Of a stretch of DNA of 64,000 bases, positions 46,879 through 56,097 are shown one piece after another. The notes under the pieces are model-generated. The model worked only from the letters and a program-made list of their open reading frames with translations, was not told the DNA's origin and ran no database searches. Source of the stretch: Rhypophila decipiens (taxonomy: Eukaryota; Ascomycota; Sordariomycetes; Sordariales; Naviculisporaceae); assembly GCA_033297075.1 (NCBI GenBank), contig MU858101.1, positions 62,001-126,000 of the forward strand, written 5' to 3'. The number at the start of each line of letters is the position of its first letter. The stretch's first letter is position 1. Position numbers and translations under genes: made by a program.

Positions 46879-47409
46879 CAGGGCTCCGAACAAAGTAAAG
46901 TAAAGTGGGATGTCCCCTTACTTTACTTTAGTGAGGCAGAGGGGATACCTTACTTTACTTTAGTGAGGCCGAGGGAATACCTTACTTTACTTTGGCCTTA
47001 CTTTGAAATACCTTAAATACCTTGTTTACCTTAATATAGGGCTGATCTTCAGGTTTTTAGTCAGGATTAAGATTAGGAATAGTTTAGGTAGGGTTTCCTA
47101 GAGTTAGGGTTAGAGATAGGTTTATAGGGGCTTGTGACGAATCCACTAGTCTAGAACCCTACCACTAGGCCATGGAACCCTCCGCAAAAGGATGTCGAAT
47201 TTCAAGTCGAACGCCGACTTGAAATCAAGGGTTATATACACATCGTGACAGGGCTATACCTAATTAGGAACTAAAGCATTTAAGGTATTTAAGGCAAATT
47301 AGAAATCCTACTTTACTTTGCTTTAGGTGTAAATTTAACCCTTTTTGCTTTGCTTTGCTTTACTTTATTTTGTCTTACTTTGGGTTGCATTACTTTATTA
47401 GGAGCCCTG
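46879..47409. mobile_element. hAT-like MITE, older copy with nested insertion
   Basis: The left end reads CAGGGCTCCGAACAAAGTAA. The right end read on the other strand is CAGGGCTCCTAATAAAGTAA, so the terminal inverted repeats match at 18 of 20 positions. Flanks are ATTAGATA (46871-46878) and CTTAGATG (47410-47417), an 8-bp target duplication with two changes. The inside is rich in TTTACTTTAC and AAAGTAAAGTAA strings and has no coding potential. CAGGG termini with 8-bp duplications are the hAT hallmark. A 118-bp LTR-like sequence is nested at 47133-47250; without it the element is about 408 bp. Confidence 0.8.
47133..47250. mobile_element. 118-bp LTR-like insertion (solo LTR of a small retroelement?)
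   Basis: Starts TGTGACGA and ends TCGTGACA, so it has TG...CA ends and short inverted termini, and is bracketed by GGGCT at 47128-47132 and 47251-47255, a perfect 5-bp target duplication. This is what a solo LTR looks like, here in the size range of TRIM/SMART elements. It contains a hairpin: ATTTCAAGTCG and CGACTTGAAAT around a 5-nt loop near 47200-47227. On the minus strand it also carries TGGCCTAGTGG, a perfect A-box string, without a good B box, so a tRNA-related origin is a weaker alternative. Confidence 0.7.
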
Positions 47410-47795
47410 CTTAGATGTGTCCAGGAACAGAGATTCAGGTCAGCAACATCTCAGATGCTAGTCCGAATGGAGCTATGTAATGCTATCTGATGACTGATTG
47501 ACTGCAATATCTCGAGACAGACGGCCTCGTCGAAGAATCAGAAAATCAAAGCTTATCCGTTTTCCTTCTCACTAGCTTAGCACTGTTATTGTTCCGGCCA
47601 AAGACATGCACCATGTCGTATTTGGCTCTTCGCGCCCCACACAAATGAGTGGTCTGGCCCATGCGGGCAAGGCCAACGCCACGTTTAGAGTTTTTACACC
47701 GAGTTGCCGATTCACTCAGCTAGTGACTGCCACCCACTCTTGACCAAACCGACAGTGAGCACCCACAAGAGGGCGAACCGACAATACTCCTCAAG

Positions 47796-49238
47796 ATGTC
47801 AGCCCTCCAGTCCAAGTCAGTTGTCATCGTCGGTGGCTCCCTGACTGGCCTCTTCCACCGTCTTTACCTCAAGCGTCACGGGGTAGACGTCACCATCCTC
47901 GAGAAGGATCCGCGTTCTATTCGCAGCAGCTACCAAGCTGGAATCGCCTTTGGCCCGGCAGTCGAAGAGCTTCTCGCCAAGTATGACGACACAGGACTCC
48001 AGAGCTGGATCCCAGCCGTCGGAACTCGCTTTTCTTGGCGCAAGCGTCAAGATGTCGCCAAGCTCGGCATCATTCGACACGAAACCAGCTGGACGCTCCT
48101 CTACAACATCCTCAGAGCCAATTTTGATGGCATGGCTTCCGAGACCGTCCCGAGCCCGCCGCCCGCAAGAGACAATGACGGCAATGCTCAGTACCTCTGC
48201 GGCCAGAAAGTGATTGAATTGATCATCGGTGACAAGGAGACCACCCGGTCCGTCAAACTCGGCTACATCTCGTGCGCAGAGGAGCAGAAGAAGGCCGCTT
48301 CCCAAAACGTCCTGGAAGTCGACTATATCGAGGCCGACTTGGTCATCGCCGCCGATGGCCTACACTCGACCATGCGACGCCTCCTCAACCCGCCTGGTCG
48401 TCCGACTAGTGAGTACGCGGGCTATGTCGCCTGGCGCGGTACAGTTCCCGAGAACCAAGTTTCCACCCCGACTGCCGAATAGTTTGGAAGCATGACCTCG
48501 GTCGACCTTCTCAGCCGAAATTACTTTGTCGTGTAAGTTTCCAAATCACCAGCCGCACAACAAAAAGCCAAGCCTAGCATCACTAACGCCCGTGGCATAT
48601 CTAGATACTGTATCCCTCCCGACTCCGGCTCCTTCACATCGGGAACCCGTCTGATCAACTGGGTCTGGTATTGCAACGTGCAAGACAAGTCCGAGGAGAT
48701 GAATGAGCCCCTCACCAGCAAGGACGGACACATCCACGGAAACACGTTGCCCTCTGGCTTGGTCCGTCCCGAGGTCTGGGACAAGTACCTTGCCGCCGCT
48801 CTGGCACAGGTCACCGAGCCCTTTGCCGAACTTCTCGCCAAAACCAAGAATCCATTCGTCATAAATGTCAATGACATCTTGTGCGAGAAGGCCAGCTTCT
48901 ACGACGGACGTGTCCTCCTGGCCGGCGACGCTCTTGCGACGTTCCGACCGCACTTTGCCATCGCGACCGAAAAGGCGGCGCGAGCTGCTCTCCAGCTTGG
49001 TAAAGTCTGGGAGGGCAAGAAGACTCTGGAGGAGTGGGAGAAGGAAGTCTTAAGCTACGAGAAAACTGGGTTCCTGGGAAGTCGCGTCCTTGGGGCGTGG
49101 GGCTGTCGTGGCTGGTGGGAATTCGGCTGCGAGGCGGGCAAGTTGGCTGGATTCTTGGCTGGCCTGAAGCTTGCCGGCGTGCGCAGGGCCTTTTGGGAGA
49201 GACTGGAGCGTTACTCGCCATCCTGGTACCCTTGTTGA
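47796..49238 (+). pseudogene. FAD-dependent monooxygenase gene with one internal TAG
   Basis: A class A flavin monooxygenase (salicylate-hydroxylase-like). Exons 47796-48532 and 48605-49238 join across a 72-nt intron; 456 codons before the final stop. Marks: dinucleotide motif VVIVGGSLTGL with the acidic ILEKD end at about residue 36, the DG motif AADGLHSTMRR, and the second FAD motif VLLAGDALATFRPH. All are intact. Codon 229 (48480-48482) is TAG, in STPTAE-stop-FGSMTS, where relatives continue without a break; splice sites do not remove it. With this stop the protein would lose the second FAD motif. One base change explains the lesion, so the loss is recent or the base is an error. No signal peptide. 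No biosynthetic cluster partner is evident nearby. Confidence 0.8.
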
Positions 49239-49822
49239 GCTCAGAGATAATCTCTCGAATGTACGCGGCCGGGACTAGATCGACTTGTATGTTTAGGATG
49301 CTACATGATGTCACTAATCCCTTGGCTGTTCTGGCCGTGGGTTGTTTATCTTGTAATTATGGAATATTTCCTCATTCTCAATGTTATAACAACCCAACAA
49401 AGGATCGACCCGCAACTCATTTTACTCTTTCTATTCTATCACTCTTATTTTATCCATAAGTCCTATCCGTCCCAATTCCCATCACAGTGATCACACTGCC
49501 CATTTTGCCCTTTCTTCAATGGTATCGAATCCCAGTTTGGACTAGTGATGTGTAATCATTGACGCAGGGGAGCGCCAAGCCGTTTCATGAACCTGGGCTT
49601 CAATACAAGACTCGAGAAAAGGCGGTGTATGATTGGTTCCAGGTTGGTCGTGGTACTGTAATTACAATGCACTCATGACAGACTCCTGGTACTGTACGAA
49701 GTTGGGGTACGATATTTGAAGGACTCGGTTCCCAACACAAGTAGTTTATCTTCTTGCTGGCCACAGAACCCGTCAAACCACCGATCTGCTGTCCTAGAAA
49801 GAACAGAGTAGATACCCCGACA
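49239..49822. other. Intergenic stretch
   Basis: Nothing recognised. It serves as the 3' flank of the monooxygenase and the promoter of the gene at 49823. Confidence 0.45.
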
Positions 49823-51696
49823 ATGAAAGGCAATACTCGGCAATCCTGGATTTTGATCTCACTGTTCCTCCTCCACAGTTCCATATCAGCATCGGCAGAA
49901 CAATGGAAGCCTGGAGACCCGTGCCCAACAGAAATTCGCTCGGGGATCGGTAATTCATGGCACGGGGACAAGTTTGGCCACATGGTGATCATCCATGCAG
50001 TGATGCTTATCTGCCCCAACGTCAAGATTCTAGAGCTGTACTCGACGGGCGGATCAACATGCGCTCCAACGACGGAAGGCGTCATGTGGCCATTCAACAA
50101 GGCGGCACCACTGATTGAGCGTTGGGCCTCGGCGCCTGAGGTGTTGATCTCGATGATTTCCTTTCCAACGCTGACCCATTCCCCGGCCCTGGTTCCGTTT
50201 GGATGCACGATACGACCTGGTATCCGGACTGGTACAGGGAATACATATCCAACCTCACCTCGTCAAAGCACGACAGCTCGGAAGGACAGCAGCAAGAAGA
50301 CGAACAAAAACAACCGGAGGAGAGCACCGGCATCAATGACAACAAGGACAACATGGGGAGTATGCCCACAATCCAAGGCCTAATGGAGATGGGGTCCAAC
50401 TCTTACGTGATAGGCAACGGAAGGAAGGACACGCATGATTCAAGAAGTCCCGAAAAAGAAACCAACTTTGACGTTTGGCTCAAAGTCATGGACTTTTCAC
50501 GGATTCATACCCTGAAACTCGGTCAAAGGGCCCAATGGGGAGGTACCTACACCCTTACACACAGGCTCGCCGAGACATTACCTCCCCACCTGGTCAGCTT
50601 GAAGAACCTCGAAGTCAAGAATGCAATCGGAGGAAAGTTCATCGTGAACCTACCGAAGAATGTCTCCCTGACGCATCTCACCTGGCGAGAACCGTGGGCC
50701 GAACCTGATTATGACCCTGGCATTTTTACCGGATTCCTTCTAGGCGATATACTCCAGCGCCATGGCTCCACACTGGAGACATTACATTTCCATTCCCACG
50801 ACACGGGCCAATATGGTGGATGTCCCGACTTAGGATCATACCATGGACTCGGGACAATCCTCAAACAAATTCCAAACATCAAGAAACTTACCCTAGGCCT
50901 CCGTCGCCCGTTTATCCACGACTGGCCATGGAAGGATCTCAAGAAGCTCGCGACAGAGCTACCAAATCTGACAGATCTGACCATATACTTTGATCTAGCC
51001 TACTTACCCTGTCAAACCCCGCCTTATACTCGTCAGCTACTTGCTACTCCCGGCACTCCGGTTGTACTTCCATCGTACAACACTAATATCCCGCCAAACT
51101 ACCAGCCGCCGCCAACACCACCGTCAACCTCCCCGCCCCTCGCTATATCCCCAGCCCCATCACCATGCCATCCTACCAACGAGAAGTGGAATAAAGACTG
51201 CATGGGGAGAGATGCGTACGCACAGCCCATGGTCTCAAAATCAGAAGGAGAAAAGATAGCCCGTTTTCTGGCCCAGCAACGAGCCACAGTAGTAGGCGGG
51301 AAACCGTTTCAGAGAATCAGAATCCGATCTGGGAATGGAGGATGGGGAACAGAAGGCGGGTATATGTCTGGTTCTATTGTTGGAAAGTCAGCTTGGGATT
51401 GGATTGATGGGAAGAGCACCTGGGTTAGTTGTTTTGGCAACGACTGGGAGGGATTGCCTGATGAAGAAAGGAACAAGGTCGTTGAAGGGAAGGGGGAGGA
51501 GGAGTTTGTCTGTTTTGCTGGCGAGAATTTGGAAGAGCTCAAGGAGTGCGAAGAAAGATGTCAGCAGGGAGTGAAACGGCATACTGCGTCTACTACTGAA
51601 GGGGCTTGGCGGACTGGGGATGGACATGGACATCATGAAGATGGGGTTGCCGAGAGGAGGAGGAAATGGCTTGTCGATAGTGAGAGGGAGGAATAA
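49823..51696 (+). pseudogene. Secreted LRR-like protein gene with a 1-nt frameshift
   Basis: The ATG at 49823 opens a signal peptide (MKGNTRQSWILISLFLLHSS, then ISASA|EQW as the likely cut). GNSWHGDKFGHMVIIHAVMLICPNVKILEL and PLIERWASAPEV follow. Near 50140-50147 the reading moves to the +2 frame, where VDLDDFLSNADPFPGPGSVWMHDTTWYPDWY continues sensibly. The remaining ~490 residues, to 51696, have LRR-like strands (IHTLKLGQ, LVSLKNLEVKN, LPNLTDLTIYF, TLETLHFHS), a Pro/Thr-rich insert and a charged tail. No acceptor with matching phase explains the shift, so a one-base indel is likely. The total would be about 620 residues. Function is unknown; this is a fungal family of secreted repeat proteins with many paralogues. 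Starting translation at 50203 instead would give an intact but signal-less protein. Confidence 0.6.
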
Positions 51697-51956
51697 TCAG
51701 TCACTCGGATCATGTTGGGGTTGAAAGCAGTAGTAATGAATTTGTGCTCATCAGGTTTTCTCAGGTCGACCACTTCCGAACTGTTATGGAAGTTGAGCAT
51801 TCTTCTCACTCGCCCAACAGTTCGCTACATACTTGAATAGCATTACAGCCTTGTACTGAGCCATAAATCCCGAGGTCACCGACATGGCCACCTACTAGTA
51901 ATATTCAAAAAGTTCCCTCAAGCTAGCCTGACTTCGTTCCGATGACCAGAAACAAA

Positions 51957-53184
51957 TTAAGTACACACTCCCCTGACATCACTTCTCTTCCTGCCCTTGC
52001 TGCTAGCGTCGCCGTCAATGACCTCTCTCAAAGACCAGGGCGCTGCTCGCGAATTCAGCTTGGTATACAAAGGCTGGGGATGATTTTTCCGAATCAAATC
52101 AGCCTTTGTCTCCCATGCACTCTTGGACGACTGCAACTCCCCAACGCGGATCTTTGTTTCGGTGATGCTCTCCATGATTCTGCTTCGGTCCGCCGCGAGC
52201 TTCTCCAACGGCTTGGAAATCTTGGGGTCCCGCCACGTCAATCCAGGCCTCTCTTTCTCCTTCTCAACCTTCGCATCGATAGCGGCACGCTTCTTCTTGA
52301 GGGCGGCGAGCCTATCCTCTTCCCGCTTCAGCGCGTCGGCACAAAGCCGAGCGCCTTGGTCTTTGTCACGCAAAGCGTCGTCGCGACTGCGTTGAAGAAC
52401 TGCTAGGAGTGCCCGACGTATGGAGGTAGCTTCGTGTGAGACACTCTCCTCGTACCATGTCGAGATCGCCTCGCAGAGGGCGGGGGAGAGGCGATCGTAG
52501 GTCTCGGTGCTTCCGGCGGCGATGAGCTCTTTGGCGTAGAGAACCTTCTTATGTTCGGGTTTCAGGCGTGTTGCGGCGGCGAGTCCGGCGTTTTTGCAGT
52601 CGAGAATGACGAGCACGTCGCATAATGCTGGGCCGATGATGTCGAGGATTTCAGACCACTCGATGTGTTTGCCTTTGGGGCCCCTACAATAGGTGTTAGT
52701 ATTTTGCTGCCTTGTTCGGAGCGTAGGTTTCGAGCGCTGATAAAAGGTGTGAGGGGCTGCAACAAACTTGCCCAGACAAATTCAATTGTCCATCGCGAGT
52801 CTCTCTGCCATGTGCATTGATGTAGATCAGTCGAGGGCCGGGCCTGGCGCGACTGAGAAAGTTGTTAAAAGCCCGCCTGAAAGGCTGGGTTTCGAGATCG
52901 ATGATTTGGACAGTGAAACCAATGTCCTCGAGGGCTTTTTGGACTCGAGCATTTTCCTCGAATACCGGGCTGGGGTCGGTGTTGTTAAAGAACAGAATGA
53001 GACCTTGGGCATCTTGACACTTGCTGGGGACGGTGCTTTGCTTGAAATATTTCAAATTGAGATGCCTGATGGCTTGGTGGGGCCTGCGAGCGCTAGTGGA
53101 GATGTCGAGTATTGGTCCCAGTTGCAAGACGGCTGTGGCCTGGTGGCAGTGCTGAGGACGGTGACAGTGGAGCAGATGTCCCAT
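51957..53184 (-). CDS. Caspase-like protein A, GC-AG intron, coiled tail
   Basis: Exon 1 is 53184-52772 and exon 2 is 52683-51957; 379 residues. A caspase-fold (C14-like) core spans residues ~60-200. GLILFFNNTD is the first strand, RLIYINAHGRETRD carries His125, and VLVILDCKNAG carries Cys167 in the place of the usual DCCHAG or DSCHSG. The intron (52771-52684, 88 nt) begins GCAAGT, so it is GC-AG. This choice gives LSGGPKGKHIEW, aligning with SSGGDRKVYAERSW of protein B, and keeps frame. Residues ~230-350 are Lys/Glu/Arg-rich and probably coiled coil, and the tail has NHPQPLY ... APWSL. The likely role is a cysteine protease or regulator in signalling or cell death, which is inferred from the fold only. 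The first ~50 residues are weakly supported. Next to two relatives. Confidence 0.7.
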
Positions 53185-54203
53185 GGACGAGATGCTACCT
53201 TATATGTCTATCGCGGGGATGGAAGAGAGCACATCGTCCATCTGGACTGCTTCTTCTTCGTCTTCAGAAGAATGAGATAAGGGTATTGATTTCACAAAGG
53301 ATGGCGAGTTTTGCTGGAAAGTACGAACTAAAACGAATGAGACACGTGTGACGAACAGAGACAGTGGATCTTTCACGGCAATAAAATCTCATATGTTCAG
53401 TTTCATGCTCACAAAGCAGCGAATGAACCAACCACTCCTGATTAATATTAAGAGTCTCAGGTACGAATGATAAAAACCTCATTGTCCATATTCTAAGGAC
53501 AGCCCTTGTGTTGGATGCAGGAGCGCAGTCAGTTGTGGTTGTGCTGGCTCCGTCCTCGTTGGATTCCATGAGGACATGCAATATGAAGCTTCACAGTGTC
53601 AGTGAAAAGGACATGAAAGAGGAATGGTGTGGGGTGCGTAATGTGGTCCTCCAGGTTCAAAGATAACAGATGCAGGGAATTGGCAAAATATCAAACATCT
53701 TGCATGAGGCTCATAGGATGGTATTTCCATAAAGCCGTCATATGGAAAATAAAGAGAGACGGTGTAATGAGATCGATATACTGTTAGGATCAACGCCATT
53801 GCAGCTCCTTGTTCACGGCAGAAAGATCCGGAAATACTCATGAGGATATGAAGTTCTTGAACAATACAATACATGCATTCTTTTACAATTGCTTTGATAA
53901 AAATCTCCTCCCGCCGTGGTGTTGAATGACTGATTCTGGTGCCACGTTCAGCGCTAAAAACAGTAAACAAGCCGATGATATTATTGAGCAATATGGCATG
54001 GTGCCCCCCATCTGAATATAAGTATGCAACACTTGGAACGTGATCGGCTATGAATACTCCTCATCCATCGGCCAATTCGCTTTCCGCCAGTCGCGAGCTC
54101 TAACCGATCCTTCGAGACGATAACCACATCTCTCTGTCAATCCGTATCCAAGATCAGCATAAAAGATACATCGTGGCGACCTACCCGGGACAAGCAAGAT
54201 ACC
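53185..54203. other. Intergenic stretch between caspase-like genes A and B
   Basis: The two genes diverge from here, so both promoters should lie within. Frames at 53264-53581 and 53599-53991 (minus) have no pattern. Nothing else was recognised. Confidence 0.45.
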
Positions 54204-55346
54204 ATGAACCTCCAACAACAGAGAGAGTACCAGCTGAAACGCGAACAAGACTTCCAGAAATACATCTTCAAAGGAGATCAGGACGAGGAAGACTTTCTGG
54301 GACATGCCCTGATCCTATCATTCGAATGTGAATTTCCCCTTCTGGGATAAGGAGTGCCCGATACTAGAGGAGGCATTCAAATCCATGCGATGCTCCGTCA
54401 TCACCCTATACCTGGATTCTCCTGATTTCAAGGACAAGTTGAAGAAATTTGTTGACAAGAGATTCAAGAAGCCAAGAATCATTTATATATCATGTCACGG
54501 AAGTGACAGAGACGGAGCGGAAGGACTAAAGTTCAGCTCGTAAGTACAAAGCCTGTGTCATAAAGATGGAGATTTGCAGAAAATCCCAATAATTTTGACA
54601 AAAAGACTCTCCAAAATTGTCATCCAAATCTAACAATGGTTTAAACCAGTGGTGGCGACAGGAAGGTTTATGCTGAGCGATCGTGGTCTGATATCGTCGA
54701 AATTGTCGTCCCGGCGAAGGTCGACGTACTCTTCATCATCGACTGCTGCCACGCGGGAAAGGCTTGCATCTCGCACCAAGGCACTGGGATTAGATATGCC
54801 AAGGAGGTGATCGCGGTAACTTCATGGCAGAGGGATGGATATTAGATGATACTCACTCCTATCACGGCGGGTATGAAGTGCTGGTTCACGAACAAGTTGA
54901 AGACGAACCTCACAGCCAGAAAGCTTTACGAGTATATCAATGCCTCGGTGCGGTACAAACGAGATGCCGCGGAGTTATGGGACAAGGAATATTACACCCA
55001 GCCTATCTTCTCACAGGAGCACGACGATTGGGTCTCCGAAGCAACCGGGTCCAGCAAGGACGGGAAGATCATGAGCGTGAAGAAGGCAAGGCGATGGAAG
55101 TTGGCAATGCCGAAGTCTGAACTCCCTACTCAAGAGACAGCGATGACGAAGGATGTTGAGAAACTGTTCAGATTGTTAAACCTGAATCCCGAGTCCAAGG
55201 ACGACTCTGAGGAGGATATTCTCGATAAGGCACCAATGGAGAATACCAAGAAGCTGCCCTGTAGGCGGAAAAAACCAGAAAAGGAACGATCATACCGCAC
55301 CATGCGCTCCCAAAAAAAATCTCAAGCTGGGAGGGGATTTATCTGA
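54204..55346 (+). pseudogene. Caspase-like protein B, broken by a frameshift and a stop
   Basis: The ATG at 54204 begins MNLQQQREYQLKREQDF and reaches LGHALILSFE, the first caspase-fold strand. A 1-nt shift at about 54325 is needed to go on with NFPFWDKECPILEEAFKSM and RIIYISCHGSDRDG (the catalytic-His site). After a 110-nt intron (54540-54649) comes SGGDRKVYAERSWSD, then VDVLFIIDCCHAGKACIS, the classic metacaspase-type Cys motif. AKEVIAVTSWQRDGY is then followed by an in-frame TAG at 54843-54845. The same frame continues to 55346 with a charged tail that includes EYYTQPIFSQEHDDW. Of the three neighbours it has the most canonical active-site string, but it is the one with lesions. Confidence 0.75.
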
Positions 55347-56097
55347 GGGTGATGAGACAGATTAGCCAGGGGCACGGATCATCCGGTCGAGATGGTAACT
55401 AGGTGGACGGTGGTAATATTCATATTTGCGTTGGATGAGGCCATGAGGGAGAATGGAGAAGAGTGGGTTTCACCTGGCAGCCACAGCAGCTTTCATTTCA
55501 CTTAATTTTGGACATAGACTTTCAGTACGATAAACATGATAGACATACAGGTACCATACGGATATCCACCTTGCATCAGTTTTTCTAGGATGACCAATAT
55601 CACTTTCGCTCCTTTGCAATATAAAATCTCAAATAAAGAGCACTCGTGATAACACTGATAAACACATGGCATTCTCATTGCCTAGACTCTTCAATGCCTT
55701 GAACAAGCCGTGGCCTGGTGGTGACCGCCTCGGCTTTCATGTTCAGGATCTGCACCACAAACCTCCATCTGTAGCACCATGTCCAGTCAGCTGGCAACCG
55801 AGGGCGGTTCGGGTTCAGTAAGACCATGCCTATTAGGTTTTCACACCTTCCTCACTCCTAACTGCTCCTTCGTTCTTCATGATTCACAACATGAAATGAT
55901 TACATCCGATCCCGAATTTTATCAAGAACATTCCCTCGAGGTCACATGCCCACACTGATACTAGTAGCTTCACAGTCTTCTCATCCTCATTCGACTTGTT
56001 CACATTCTACTAGTACCAGATCATAAATTGATTCAGTTGTGTTCCATTATTTACATTTATTTACCTTCATCTTCATCTTCGTCTTCATCTAATTAAG
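55347..56097. other. Intergenic stretch between caspase-like genes B and C
   Basis: The two genes converge here. No frame, repeat or RNA gene was recognised; a short CATCTTCATCTTCGTC-type run lies near 56068-56090. Confidence 0.45.

Noticed and set aside
47150..47185. tRNA gene on the minus strand (TGGCCTAGTGG A box)
   Set aside because: No acceptable B box or stem was found, and the sequence lies inside a unit with LTR-like ends and a 5-bp target duplication.
52768..53280. A 170-residue plus-strand frame
   Set aside because: It lies opposite exon 1 of caspase-like gene A, whose His motif and strands are recognisable; the plus frame is a shadow.
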